From: Acidobacteriaceae bacterium
GTDB lineage: Bacteria > Acidobacteriota > Terriglobia > Terriglobales > Acidobacteriaceae
Direction of reading: 5' to 3'
Assembly (NCBI GenBank): GCA_003167305.1
Contig: PMTP01000167.1
Coordinates: 1 to 17,823, forward strand
DNA: 17,823 nucleotides
Positions 1-8,020 of this stretch are shown here, piece after piece. Within the stretch, counting starts at the first letter, position 1; each line of letters starts with the position of its first letter. The position numbers and the translations under genes are program-made. The notes under the pieces are model-generated. The model worked only from the letters and a program-made list of their open reading frames with translations. It made no database searches and was not told where the DNA came from.

Positions 1-47
1 CCATAACTGCCGGGCAGATTCCGGATGGAGTTGAAGGCACGCCGTTG

Positions 48-686
48 ATGGAAGACTCTCCCCAGGAGGGGGCCGGCCAGAAAAAGGCTAAAGTGCAGGC
101 GAACGTGGCGCTGGCGCAGTCCGACAATGACTTGCAGGCCTCCGACCGGGCGATGAAGGATTCCGGTCATGCGCTGGTGGAATCCAACAGGTCGCTGACA
201 GAGTCCGACCACGCATTGCAGGAGTCCAACCAGGCGCTGATGGAGTCCGGCCTGGATTTGCAGGAGTCCGACCGGGCGCTGGTGCAGTCCGACCAGGCCT
301 CGCGGGATACGGATCTGGCGCTGCGGGAGACGGACCAGGTGTTACGCGTCTCGGACCGGGCCTTGCGGGTCTCCGACCAGGCCTTGCGGGTCGCCCGCCG
401 GGCGATGCTGGAAACTGAGGATCTCTTCCAACTGCTGGTCGACAGCGTGACCGACTACGCCATCTATATGCTCGACCCGGAGGGCCGGGTGATTACCTGG
501 AATGTGGGGGCGGAGCGCAGCAAGGGATATAAGGCCGAAGAGATCCTGGGACGGAATTATTCGATTTTCTTTCTTCCCGAGGATGCGGAGGCGGACTTGC
601 CGGCGGATGAATTGGCGGCGGCGGCGCGCCTGGGACGCTACGAGACGGAAGCCTGGCGCGTGCGCAAGGATGGCACGAAATTCTGA
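48..686 (+). CDS. PAS histidine kinase, N-terminal part (cut by in-frame TGA)
   Basis: This is the N-terminal part of a PAS-PAS histidine kinase that continues in the same frame at 687-2048. About residues 25-130 are 15 heptads of the form S-D-x-A-L-x-x, predicted to be a long coiled coil. A PAS domain starts near residue 125 (TDYAIYMLDPEGRVITWN) and is cut by TGA at 684-686, just after the KDGTKF motif. I chose ATG 48 because GAAGG at 33-37 lies 10 nt upstream; TTG 45 is equally possible. No stop occurs upstream to the window edge, so the true start may lie outside. There is no signal peptide or membrane segment, which suggests a cytoplasmic sensor. As it stands this would be an orphan coiled-coil/half-PAS peptide. 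Gene identity is firm; whether the product is functional is not known. Confidence 0.8.
   Translation: MEDSPQEGAGQKKAKVQANVALAQSDNDLQASDRAMKDSGHALVESNRSLTESDHALQESNQALMESGLDLQESDRALVQSDQASRDTDLALRETDQVLRVSDRALRVSDQALRVARRAMLETEDLFQLLVDSVTDYAIYMLDPEGRVITWNVGAERSKGYKAEEILGRNYSIFFLPEDAEADLPADELAAAARLGRYETEAWRVRKDGTKF
120..434 (+). repeat. 21-bp tandem repeat encoding a heptad coiled coil
   Basis: About 15 imperfect copies of a 21-bp unit lie inside the kinase gene, each encoding a heptad of consensus (S/T)-D-x-A-L-x-x. Units near 340-400 are almost identical in DNA (SDRALRV followed by SDQALRV), which suggests recent unit duplication. Leu/Ala at fixed positions and Asp/Arg/Glu elsewhere fit a parallel coiled-coil stalk that would dimerise the kinase or space it from a partner. 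Confidence 0.8.
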
Positions 687-698
687 GCGCTCATCACC

Positions 699-2048
699 TT
701 GACCGCCGTCCGCGGTCCCAAGGGAGAGCTGCGCGGCTTTGCCAAGGTAACGCGGGATTTGACCGCGCAAAAGGCCGCTGAAGAGGCGTTGCGAAGCCGC
801 AATGCCCAACTGGAGCGCTACCGGTTCATCGTCGGAAGCGTGGCCGACTATGTGATCTTCACGCTGGATGCGGAGGGACGGATCGACAGTTGGAGCGACG
901 GCGCGCGGAATGTGCTTGGATACAACGCGGAAGAGGCGCTGGGGCGCGAGTATTCCATGGTCTTCACGCCGGCAGAAATCCAGGCGGGCGAGCCGCGGCG
1001 GGAAATGGAGGAGGCGGCGCGCACCGGCCACTGCACGACCGAGAGTTGGCACGTGCGCCGGAATGGGTCGCTCTTCTGGGCCAGCGGGGCGCTCACCGCG
1101 GTTCGGGATGAGACGGGCAAGCTGACCGACTACATACGCGTGGCGCGTGACATGACCCAGCAAAAACAACTGGAGGAGTCGCTGGCGAAGATGGCTGCCG
1201 ATCTCGAAATCCGGGTTGTGGAGAGAACCCGCGAACTGGAGATTACGGTCGAAGAGTTGCAGCGCAAAAATCAGGAGGTCGAGGCCTTTGTCTATATTGT
1301 TTCCCACGACTTGCGTGCGCCGCTGGTGAATGTGCAGGGGTTTGTGCGGGAACTGGATGAGAGCCGCAAGCGCCTCAAAGAGGTCATCCAGACTTGCCCG
1401 CAGTGGGAGATTTGCTGGCCGGGCGTCGCGCCGATCCTGAACGAGGAGATGGGCGGTGCATTGCATTACATCTCCGCTTCGGCGGCCAAGTTCGAGCGGC
1501 TGATTGACGCGCTGCTGGGCCTCTCGCGCCAGGGACGCCAAGTCTATCATCTGACACGGGTGAACGTCTGGGATCTGGCGACCAACGCGGTGGCGACCTT
1601 CCAGCAGGCGATCATCGAGGCCGTGGCCGAGGTCGAGGTGGGTTCTTTGCCTTCCGTGACCGCCGATGCGACGGCCCTGGGCCAGGTCTTTTCCAACCTG
1701 ATCGGCAACTGCCTCAAGTACCGAAGTCCGGATCGCCCGCTCAGGATCGAGGTGGGCGGCCAGGTGGAAGCGGGAATCGTCCACTACTGGGTGCGCGACA
1801 ACGGCCTGGGAATTCCGGAGTACGGCAAGACGAAGCTCTTTCAGGTCTTTCAGCGTTTTCATTCCCGGCAGGCGGAAGGGGAAGGGATGGGGTTGGCAAT
1901 CGCGCATCGCATTGTGGAGCGCCATGGAGGCAAGATCTGGGCGGAGAGCCGGGAAGGCCAGGGAACGGTCTTCCATTTTTCCTTGCCCGCAAGTCCTGTT
2001 TTAACGCCGAGATTCACTAAGGAGGCAGCCGGTCATGAAAGCGTATGA
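699..2048 (+). CDS. PAS histidine kinase, C-terminal part (PAS-HisKA-HATPase)
   Basis: This is the catalytic part of the same kinase, in frame with 48-686. Residues counted from TTG 699: 1-30 are the tail of the first PAS; about 35-155 a second PAS, with an intact NGSLFW motif; about 157-190 a coiled coil; then HisKA with H-box VSHDLRAPL and phospho-acceptor His203. The HATPase_c domain has the N box (Asn333/Asn337), G1 DNGLGI (367-372) and G2 GMGLAI (396-401). All key kinase residues are present, and the layout resembles kinases that pair with Rcp1-type regulators. TTG 699 is only the first start-like codon after the TGA and has no clear ribosome site, so an independent start is doubtful. 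The 3' end overlaps the response regulator by 14 nt, which points to translational coupling. Confidence 0.85.
   Translation: MTAVRGPKGELRGFAKVTRDLTAQKAAEEALRSRNAQLERYRFIVGSVADYVIFTLDAEGRIDSWSDGARNVLGYNAEEALGREYSMVFTPAEIQAGEPRREMEEAARTGHCTTESWHVRRNGSLFWASGALTAVRDETGKLTDYIRVARDMTQQKQLEESLAKMAADLEIRVVERTRELEITVEELQRKNQEVEAFVYIVSHDLRAPLVNVQGFVRELDESRKRLKEVIQTCPQWEICWPGVAPILNEEMGGALHYISASAAKFERLIDALLGLSRQGRQVYHLTRVNVWDLATNAVATFQQAIIEAVAEVEVGSLPSVTADATALGQVFSNLIGNCLKYRSPDRPLRIEVGGQVEAGIVHYWVRDNGLGIPEYGKTKLFQVFQRFHSRQAEGEGMGLAIAHRIVERHGGKIWAESREGQGTVFHFSLPASPVLTPRFTKEAAGHESV
2018..2025 (+). promoter_or_regulatory. Shine-Dalgarno site of the receiver gene
   Basis: TAAGGAGG lies 9 nt before ATG 2035 and inside the end of the kinase gene. 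It is near-consensus and fixes the start of the response regulator. Confidence 0.75.
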
Positions 2049-2508
2049 ATCCGCCTTTACCATTCTCATTGTGGACGACGACGAGGGGCACGTCGAGCTG
2101 TTGCGCCGCAACCTGAGCCGCATCGCGCTGGGCAACCCGCTGTACGCCATGAACGATGGAGCGCGGGCTCTGGATTATATCTTCCGGCGCGGGGAGTTCG
2201 CCGGGCGCAAGGGCGCGGACCCGCTGATCCTGCTGGACATCAATATGCCGGGCAGCGTGGGCGGTGTGGAGGTGCTGCGCCAGATCAAGGCCGATGCGGC
2301 AACCTGCAAGACGCCGATCATCATGCTCAGCACCACCGACGATCCGCGCGAGGTGGCCCTTTGCTATGAGCTGGGCTGCTCGGTGTACATTACCAAGCCG
2401 GTAGACCCCATACAATTCATTGAAGCCATCAGGCGGCTGGGGCTCTTTCTCCAGATCATCCGGCTACCGGAGAACGGTTTCGGGGCTGTGACGGCTTCCG
2501 CGCCATGA
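2035..2508 (+). CDS. Rcp1/CheY-like single-domain response regulator
   Basis: This 157-aa protein is a stand-alone receiver domain with no output domain. The acidic pocket is Asp14/Asp15, the phospho-acceptor is Asp68 in LILLDINMPG, the switch Ser is Ser99 and the conserved Lys is Lys121 in ITKP. Length and motifs match the Rcp1 family that takes phosphate from phytochrome-like or PAS kinases. It has a strong ribosome site and overlaps the kinase before it by 14 nt and the kinase after it by ATGA. By inference it shuttles phosphate between the two kinases, or acts by protein contact. The roughly 20-residue tail after the last helix is not conserved in the family as I know it. Confidence 0.93.
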   Translation: MKAYESAFTILIVDDDEGHVELLRRNLSRIALGNPLYAMNDGARALDYIFRRGEFAGRKGADPLILLDINMPGSVGGVEVLRQIKADAATCKTPIIMLSTTDDPREVALCYELGCSVYITKPVDPIQFIEAIRRLGLFLQIIRLPENGFGAVTASAP

Positions 2509-3920
2509 GCAGCATACCCATCTCGGCAACTCATTCATCCCAGCGGATTCTGCTGGTGGAGGACGACGCCGGCGCTGCCGAGTTGATTCGGCGGACGCTG
2601 GAGCGTTCCGGCTATTCGGTGGAGATTGCCGGCGGCGTCGAGGCCGGAGTGAAGGCTCTGTGCGGCGAGGGCGCCGGTGATTACCTGGCGCTGCTGCTGG
2701 ACTATCATCTTCCCGACCGCGAACCCTGGACGGTAGCCGATGCGGCGCAGGCGCGCGTTCCCGAGATTCCGGTTGTCTTTGTCACCGCGGTGAGCGATGA
2801 GAGCGTGGTCATTGAGGCCTTGCGGCGGGGCTTTGCCGACTACGTGAAGAAGACGGACGGCTTTTGGAATGAGTTGCCGCTGGTTCTGGAGCGCGTGGCG
2901 CGTCTCGACCGACTGAAAGGCCGGCTGGATGAGACCAGCGAGTTGATGAGCACCATCGTCGAGCACTCGTCGGACCTGGTGGCGGTGTACAGCGGCGAGG
3001 GTAAGCTAGTGTATGTCTCGCCCGTCTGCCGCACGCTGCTGGGCCGGGAGTCCGAGGAGCTGGTGGGGCGTTCATGGATGGAGATCGTCGTTCCGGAAGA
3101 CCGGGAACATTTGCTGACCATGTTTGCCAGCCTGGAGGAGAACGCTCACCAGGCGTCTACCTTGCGCTGCTGCCACAAGGATGGCTCGATTGCCTGGGTG
3201 GAGGCTCGCGCGGCGCAGCTCAAGGCGCACCCGAACGCCCAGCCGATGATCGTCCTCACCCTTCATGATGTGACCGTGCAACGCGAGCACGAACAGCAGA
3301 TGGAGGCCTCGCTCAAGGAGAAAGAGGTTCTGCTGGGCGAAATCCATCATCGCGTGAAGAACAACCTGCAAGAGGTGCAAAGCCTGCTGCGGATGAGCAG
3401 CCGGCTGCTGCCTCCCGGCGAGGCGCGCACGGTTACCGAAGCCACGATTCAGCGCGTCCACGCGATGGCCCTGGTGCATGAGCGGCTTTACCGGACCAAA
3501 GACGTGGCCAGCCTCTCGCTCTGCGACTATCTGCGCGACCTGTTCAAGGGAGTTGTGGCCTCGAACTCGGCGCCGCCGGGGCAGATTCAACTGCGATTGG
3601 ACACCGAGGAGATTCCCCTCTCGCTGGACCTGGCCATCCCCTTCGGACTGCTGGCCAACGAGCTGATAGCGAACTGCTTCAAGCACGGCTTTCCCGACAA
3701 CCGCAAGGGTACGGTCGAAATTTCAATTCATCGCGTGGACGGCATCCTCCGTTTGGCGGTCAGCGACGATGGAGCCGGCCTCCCCGAGCACTTCGACGCC
3801 GCCACGTGCCCCTCCATGGGGTTGAAGCTGGCCATCAGCCTGGCGCACCAACTGGGCGGGAGTCTGAAATTCAGTAACTGCAACGGCTGCCGGGTCGAAA
3901 CGAACCTCAAGCGCCTGTAA
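2505..3920 (+). CDS. Receiver-PAS-HisKA_2 hybrid histidine kinase
   Basis: This is a 471-aa cytoplasmic kinase with an N-terminal receiver. Domains in order: receiver about 13-130 (acidic Asp20/Asp21, phospho-acceptor Asp66 in LLLDYHLP, Thr94, Lys115); PAS about 145-260; HisKA_2 dimerisation helix with EIHHRVKNNLQ, the conserved His being His282 before Arg; then HATPase_c with Asn385/Asn390, G1 DDGAGLP (421-427) and G2 near Gly439. HisKA_2 kinases with an N-terminal receiver commonly have their kinase activity set by phosphorylation of that receiver. The ATG sits in an ATGA overlap with the previous gene, so it is co-translated. All catalytic residues are present. The downstream target of this kinase is not in the window. 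Confidence 0.92.
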   Translation: MSSIPISATHSSQRILLVEDDAGAAELIRRTLERSGYSVEIAGGVEAGVKALCGEGAGDYLALLLDYHLPDREPWTVADAAQARVPEIPVVFVTAVSDESVVIEALRRGFADYVKKTDGFWNELPLVLERVARLDRLKGRLDETSELMSTIVEHSSDLVAVYSGEGKLVYVSPVCRTLLGRESEELVGRSWMEIVVPEDREHLLTMFASLEENAHQASTLRCCHKDGSIAWVEARAAQLKAHPNAQPMIVLTLHDVTVQREHEQQMEASLKEKEVLLGEIHHRVKNNLQEVQSLLRMSSRLLPPGEARTVTEATIQRVHAMALVHERLYRTKDVASLSLCDYLRDLFKGVVASNSAPPGQIQLRLDTEEIPLSLDLAIPFGLLANELIANCFKHGFPDNRKGTVEISIHRVDGILRLAVSDDGAGLPEHFDAATCPSMGLKLAISLAHQLGGSLKFSNCNGCRVETNLKRL

Positions 3921-3930
3921 TTCAGGTTGC

Positions 3931-3939
3931 TGATACAAT
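3931..3939 (+). promoter_or_regulatory. Possible extended -10 promoter for typA
   Basis: TGATACAAT resembles an extended -10 (TGn plus TACAAT, one mismatch to TATAAT). No convincing -35 is seen 17 bp upstream, as is usual for extended -10 promoters. It lies just after the kinase stop and would give a leader of about 125 nt. It is a weak call from sequence alone. Confidence 0.3.
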
Positions 3940-4071
3940 GGAAGATGCCGCAGTGTGCGGCGATTTTCACTATGTTGAGAGCGCCATCAGGGCTTTCTGA
4001 TCACTGATCACTGTATTGTCCCCCAAACCCATGGCCTCATCGGCCGAACCAAAAGAAGGAAAAACTCCCCT

Positions 4072-5889
4072 GTGACCCAGACGATACGCAATATCGCCAT
4101 CATTGCCCATGTTGACCACGGCAAGACTACATTAGTGGATGCCATGCTGCGGCAATCCGGCACATTCCGCGCCAACGAGCAGGTGGCCGACCGGGTGATG
4201 GACTCGAACGAACTGGAGCGGGAGCGGGGCATCACCATCCTGGCCAAGAACACCGCGATTGTCTTTGAGGGCGGCAAGATTAACATTGTGGACACGCCGG
4301 GACACGCCGATTTTGGCGGCGAGGTGGAGCGCGCGCTGAAGATGGTGGACGGCGTGATGCTTCTGGTGGATGCAGCCGAGGGACCGCTGCCGCAGACCCG
4401 CTACGTGCTGGCCAAGGCTCTGGAAGCCAAACTCAAGCCCATCGTGGTGATCAACAAGATCGACCGGCCCGACGCGCGCCCCCAGGAGGTCTTGAACGAG
4501 ATCTACGACCTCTTCATCGATCTCGACGCCGACGAGACGCAACTGGATTTCCCGGTGCTCTACGCGGTGGCCAAGGCGGGTCAGGCGACCCTTGATCCGG
4601 CCACGCCCGGCGTGAACCTGCAGCCGCTCTTCGAGGCGATTGTTTCGACGATTCCCCCGGCCACCGGCGAAGCCGACGGCACTTTGCAGATTCTGGTCAC
4701 CAATCTCGATTATTCGGATTATTTTGGACGCATCGCCATCTGCCGCGTCTTCCAGGGCACGCTGCACGCCGGCGACGACGTGACCATCTCCAAGCGCGAC
4801 GGCTCGCTGATGAAAACGCGGATCACCAAGCTCTTTACCTTCAGCGGCCTCAAGCGCATCGAGACCACCGAAACGACCATGGGCGACATTGTGGCCGTGG
4901 CTGGCGTCGAGGGCATCACCATCGGCGAGACCATTACCAGCGTCGAGAACCCTTCGCCGCTGCCGCTGATCGTGATCGACGAGCCGACCATCGCGATTCA
5001 ATTCAGCGTGAATAATTCGCCGTTTGCAGGGCGCGAGGGCCAGTACGTGACCAGCCGCAACCTGCGCGAGCGCCTGGAAAAAGAGCTTCTGACCAACGTC
5101 AGCATCCGCGTCGAGGATACCGGCTCGCCGGACAGCTTCAAGGTGCTGGGCCGCGGCGAGCTGCAACTGGCGATTCTGATCGAAATGATGCGCCGCGAGG
5201 GCTTCGAGCTTTCCGCCGGCCGCCCGGAGATCGTCACCAAGGTGGTGGACGGCACGCGCATGGAGCCTGTCGAGCACCTGACCATCGACGTGCCCGATGC
5301 CTACACCGGCACGGTGATCGAGAAGCTCGGCCCACGCAAGGGCGAGATGACCAGGATGCACAATCACGGCTCGGGCCGCGTGCGCATGGAGTTTCGCGTG
5401 CCCAGCCGCGGCCTGATCGGCCTGCGCAGCGAGATGCTCACCGAGACGCGCGGCACCATCGTGATGAACGCGCTCTTCGACGGCTACATCCCTTACCAGG
5501 GCGAGATTCCGCAGCGGCCCACCGGCGCCTTGGTCTCCGACCGCCAGGGGTTGACCACCACCTATTCGCTCAACGGCCTGCAGGAGCGCGGAATGTTATT
5601 TGTCGGCGCGGGCGTTGAGGTCTACGAGGGGATGATCGTCGGCGAGCACGCGCGCGACAAGGACCTCGATGTGAACGTGGTCCGCGAAAAGCACATGACC
5701 AACATGCGCGCATCAAGCGCGGATGAGGCCATCCGCCTGGTGCCCTACAGGAATCTCAACCTGGAGCAGGCCATCGAGTTTATCGCCGAGGACGAAATGG
5801 TCGAGGTGACTCCCAAGTCGCTGCGCCTGCGCAAGAAGATCTTGCAGCAAAACCGCCGGCCCAAGCGGTGGGAGAAGAACGTCGAGTAA
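4072..5889 (+). CDS. typA: Ribosome-associated GTPase TypA/BipA
   Basis: This 605-aa protein is the full usual length for TypA/BipA, an EF-G-like GTPase that binds the ribosome and helps 50S assembly and stress or cold adaptation. GTPase motifs: G1 AHVDHGKT (12-19), G2 region ERGITI (51-56), G3 DTPGH (74-78) and G4 NKID (128-131). The EF-Tu-like domain II, the EF-G-like domains III and V ([15 protein letters not shown]) and the BipA-specific C-terminal domain follow. The start is GTG 4072 with AGAAGGA at 4054-4060, 11 nt upstream. It is a single-gene unit between the signalling operon and a palindrome at 5921-5940. Nothing in the protein looks broken. Confidence 0.97.
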   Translation: MTQTIRNIAIIAHVDHGKTTLVDAMLRQSGTFRANEQVADRVMDSNELERERGITILAKNTAIVFEGGKINIVDTPGHADFGGEVERALKMVDGVMLLVDAAEGPLPQTRYVLAKALEAKLKPIVVINKIDRPDARPQEVLNEIYDLFIDLDADETQLDFPVLYAVAKAGQATLDPATPGVNLQPLFEAIVSTIPPATGEADGTLQILVTNLDYSDYFGRIAICRVFQGTLHAGDDVTISKRDGSLMKTRITKLFTFSGLKRIETTETTMGDIVAVAGVEGITIGETITSVENPSPLPLIVIDEPTIAIQFSVNNSPFAGREGQYVTSRNLRERLEKELLTNVSIRVEDTGSPDSFKVLGRGELQLAILIEMMRREGFELSAGRPEIVTKVVDGTRMEPVEHLTIDVPDAYTGTVIEKLGPRKGEMTRMHNHGSGRVRMEFRVPSRGLIGLRSEMLTETRGTIVMNALFDGYIPYQGEIPQRPTGALVSDRQGLTTTYSLNGLQERGMLFVGAGVEVYEGMIVGEHARDKDLDVNVVREKHMTNMRASSADEAIRLVPYRNLNLEQAIEFIAEDEMVEVTPKSLRLRKKILQQNRRPKRWEKNVE

Positions 5890-5920
5890 CGGACCGAGGA
5901 ACAGCTTATGGTTTTGAAAA

Positions 5921-5940
5921 GGCGCGGCTTTAGCCGCGCC
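5921..5940. repeat. Perfect palindrome after typA
   Basis: GGCGCGGCT-TT-AGCCGCGCC is a 9-bp perfect stem with a 2-nt centre, 31 nt after the typA stop. There is no T tract on either side, so it is not a classical intrinsic terminator. It may be a REP-like element or a 3' mRNA stabiliser, and it shares its CT-NN-AG centre with the palindromes at 7987-8002 and 8021-8040. Confidence 0.7.
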
Positions 5941-6154
5941 GCTAGATCGATAGATAAATATCCGGGCTTTAGACTGACTCCTTGGGCAAGCTGAGATCCT
6001 AAGAGAAGAGTGGTAACCGCCGAGTTGGCGACAATATACTCGCGGCTTGAAATGTGAGAGAATTGCCCAGCTTGAGTTGGGGTCGAAGAGTCCAGCTTGG
6101 CCAGACCGCGATTCGCCCCAACGCACACAAAAGAACGTCCTTCCGGAGGACTGC

Positions 6155-6778
6155 ATGCTCTTCTTTGACTCGGTTAAACCTGAGGGGCTGGCGAAGGTTT
6201 TTCTGCCTGCCGTCGCCGCATTGATCCCTGCCGCCATTACGGCGGCTGTGAAGTGGATGCTGGATCACTCTCGGAAGGGGCGCAGCGCAGAACTTACGCA
6301 GCAAGTCTCAACTCTGGCCAAAAGCATCTCCGAACTTCCCGTGGTGCCTTTGTCCAGCGCCAACCCAACTGTCACGCCGCAATCCGCGCTAACGGTCGAA
6401 CTCGAAGCTGTTCTTCACGAACTCACCGCACTGCAGAAAAGGACCGTCCACAGCTTCACCGGTGTCTCTTCAATCACATCCATGGCGCGCTCCGCCTTCC
6501 TGCTCTTTCGCCCGAGGGGCTTAAATGCCTGGATATTGCATCTGTGCTTCTACGCGTATTTGCCTTGCTTCATCTTTATTCTCTCCGTAGGCTGGGCCAG
6601 CGACTTGCCGAAAGCCGGGAACACAGCAGGCACGACATCGGACATTCTTTTCAATCTGTTTTTCTTCTTCACCGTCTTTGGCATCCTCGGAATACCACCC
6701 TTGATCATTCGCTACTTCGCAGTAAAAATCCACCGCAAACAATGTGCGCTGGCCCAAGTCGCCGCACCCGAAAAATGA
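6155..6778 (+). CDS. Three-helix membrane protein of unknown function
   Basis: I do not recognise this 207-aa protein. I chose ATG 6155 because GGAGGA at 6145-6150 lies just upstream; an in-frame extension to TTG 6047 has no ribosome site and reads like non-coding sequence. Predicted membrane segments are about residues 13-33, 125-147 and 163-189. A polar, partly helical loop (about 36-110, with Ser/Pro-rich 60-80) lies between the first and second, and the C-terminus is basic. No catalytic motif is visible. It follows typA by 265 nt with a palindrome between, so it is probably a separate transcript. A membrane-anchored accessory role is possible but not supported by any motif. Confidence 0.7.
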   Translation: MLFFDSVKPEGLAKVFLPAVAALIPAAITAAVKWMLDHSRKGRSAELTQQVSTLAKSISELPVVPLSSANPTVTPQSALTVELEAVLHELTALQKRTVHSFTGVSSITSMARSAFLLFRPRGLNAWILHLCFYAYLPCFIFILSVGWASDLPKAGNTAGTTSDILFNLFFFFTVFGILGIPPLIIRYFAVKIHRKQCALAQVAAPEK

Positions 6779-7079
6779 CCACGCGCTTCGACATCCACAT
6801 CAGCATCGATTGGACCGCCTGCAAGGCTTCTCAATCTGACGTTTTTTTAAGATTGCGGTCGGTTGGCCGGCCATCCGGCAGTTACCATCCAGTCATCGTT
6901 CCGGCGGCGCTGGAGCCGATGCGCTCTTGGAGTCGGAACCGATTCCAGAGCAGAACTTTGGTGGACGGGTAATTCTTTGGGGGATGCTCGATTTCTTTAG
7001 TCAAGATCGACCTTTTAGGCGAAGCCCTTTAAGGGATTTTTGAGGGATATATCCAGCCGCGATGCGTCGAAGTCGCCGC
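6779..7079. other. Intergenic gap between convergent genes
   Basis: This 301-nt stretch lies between the membrane-protein gene (+) and purE (-). It holds a T7 run near 6841 with no stem before it, and a weak CCCTT/AAGGG palindrome at 7025-7035 followed by five T at 7037-7041 that could end + transcripts poorly. An open frame across part of it overlaps the membrane-protein gene and does not look coding. I see no RNA gene. Confidence 0.5.
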
Positions 7080-7571
7080 TCAATCCGGCAGCTTCGATTC
7101 CAGCACTTCCTGCGCGCGCGCGGCGCGCCACGCGGCCAGCCGGTCGTGAAGCGCCTCGTCGTTCAGGGCCAGAATCTCGGCAGCGAAGAGCGCGGCGTTG
7201 GCTGCTCCGGGATTGCCGATGGCCAGCGTGGCTACGGGAATGCCCCTAGGCATCTGCACCATCGAGAGCAGCGAGTCCAGGCCATTGAGCGGCGTGGACG
7301 CGATGGGCACAGCCAGCACGGGAAGCAGCGTCTTGGCGGCCATCACGCCAGCCAGGTGAGCCGCGCCGCCGGCCCCGGCGATCAATACCCGCAGCCCCCG
7401 CGCCCGCGCCATTTCAACGTATTCGGAGAGCTCGCCGGGGGTGCGATGCGCGCTGAGTACCTGCGCCTCATGGGGAATCTCCAGCGCGCGCAGAATCTCG
7501 ATGGCCGCCAAGAGTACCTCATAGTCGCTCTTGCTGCCCATCACCACGCCTACCAATGGTTGATTGCTCAT
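7080..7571 (-). CDS. purE: N5-carboxyaminoimidazole ribonucleotide mutase PurE (class I)
   Basis: PurE converts N5-CAIR to CAIR in de novo purine synthesis in the cytosol. The product is about 163 aa from ATG 7571 (166 from ATG 7580), the normal length for class I. Family motifs: GVVMGSKSD near the N-terminus (phosphate binding), SAHRTP (catalytic His), [10 protein letters not shown], and [17 protein letters not shown] near the end. The usual AHLPGM reads AHLAGV here, a mild departure. The partner purK is not adjacent. ATG 7571 is preferred because a TATAAT at 7579-7584 overlaps the upstream ATG and is spaced for a leaderless transcript; no ribosome site precedes either ATG. It is transcribed away from the phage cassette and is a host gene. 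Confidence 0.95.
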   Translation of the reverse strand: MSNQPLVGVVMGSKSDYEVLLAAIEILRALEIPHEAQVLSAHRTPGELSEYVEMARARGLRVLIAGAGGAAHLAGVMAAKTLLPVLAVPIASTPLNGLDSLLSMVQMPRGIPVATLAIGNPGAANAALFAAEILALNDEALHDRLAAWRAARAQEVLESKLPD

Positions 7572-7578
7572 GAGGTTC

Positions 7579-7584
7579 ATTATA
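7579..7584 (-). promoter_or_regulatory. Candidate purE -10 box (TATAAT)
   Basis: On the minus strand an exact TATAAT ends 7 nt before ATG 7571, the distance expected if transcription starts at the A of the ATG. The -35 region (about 16-17 bp upstream) has no good match, so the call rests on the -10 and its spacing. Confidence 0.35.
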
Positions 7585-7637
7585 CGAAAACCGGGTGCCC
7601 CACCCTCGCCGCATACTTGTTTTTGTGGCTTCGGGGT

Positions 7638-7666
7638 CCCCAGCGAATGATTTCTGTTCGTTGGGG
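7638..7666. repeat. Inverted repeat in the purE upstream region
   Basis: CCCCAGCGAA (7638-7647) pairs with TTCGTTGGGG (7657-7666) at nine of ten positions, with a 9-nt loop. The right arm, read as CGTTGGGGTGA at 7659-7669, recurs directly at 7686-7696. The 7590-7742 interval otherwise shows no gene. Confidence 0.5.
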
Positions 7667-7742
7667 TGAAAAGAGAAGTCTTCGTCGTTGGGGTGATCGA
7701 GGGTGGAAATCGTTACATCTTAGTGAACCCTGAATCTCGATC

Positions 7743-7970
7743 TCAATGCCGGAAGATCGCCGTCACGGCCACTTCAACTATCGCGAAGACCACGCTGACC
7801 GCCGCCAGAAAGCCCTTGGCGCGCTGCCAGTTCTGCTCGTGCCGCTCCATGCGCCGCTCCAGATCGGCGAGCCGTCCGCCGTTGCCGTCGCCCGTGAGAC
7901 TGGTCATCTGCGTCTTCAGCACGCTCAAGTCGCTCAGCACCTGCGCTTCGAATTCATTCATCATTCGCAT
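7743..7970 (-). CDS. XhlA/holin-like small membrane protein
   Basis: This is a 75-aa protein with a predicted N-terminal coiled coil (about residues 5-50, including DLERRMERHEQNWQRAKG) and one C-terminal membrane helix (about 52-73). Size and layout match phage haemolysin XhlA-like proteins, which act with holins and lysins in host lysis. The start is ATG 7970; ATG 7964 and 7961 are alternatives, and the only ribosome-site candidate is GAGGG 11 nt upstream. It is the last gene of the minus-strand phage cassette, separated from the tail gene by two palindromes. No endolysin lies next to it, so its lytic role here is uncertain. The assignment is by architecture, not by catalytic motif. Confidence 0.65.
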   Translation of the reverse strand: MRMMNEFEAQVLSDLSVLKTQMTSLTGDGNGGRLADLERRMERHEQNWQRAKGFLAAVSVVFAIVEVAVTAIFRH

Positions 7971-7986
7971 CCGCCGACATTCCCTC

Positions 7987-8002
7987 AGGGGCTGAAGCCC
8001 CT
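7987..8002. repeat. Short perfect palindrome (first of a pair)
   Basis: AGGGGCT-GA-AGCCCCT is a perfect 7-bp stem. It lies between the XhlA-like gene and the tail gene, 18 nt from a second palindrome. There is no T tract. Confidence 0.6.
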
Positions 8003-8020
8003 TGTCTTCCGGCCATGATC

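Noticed and set aside
684..686. Genome-wide reading of TGA as Trp, to explain the kinase interruption
   Set aside because: TGA ends several intact genes here (2506-2508, 6776-6778, 12398-12400, 16981-16983), and Trp is encoded by TGG in the other genes, so the code is standard.
342..1976. 544-aa open frame on the minus strand under the kinase gene
   Set aside because: It is antisense to a gene with clear PAS, HisKA and HATPase motifs, is rich in Arg/His/Pro/Leu, and shows no family pattern.
4132..5367. 411-aa open frame antisense to typA
   Set aside because: The high G+C third positions of typA leave the opposite strand open; the sequence is His/Arg/Leu-rich and lacks any motif.
5921..5940. 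Intrinsic terminator for typA
   Set aside because: The stem is strong but no T tract follows on either strand; kept as a palindrome only.
6253..6972. 239-aa + frame overlapping the membrane protein
   Set aside because: It has Arg/Ser/His-rich composition without hydrophobic segments or a ribosome site; the frame of 6155-6778 has membrane helices and a good ribosome site.
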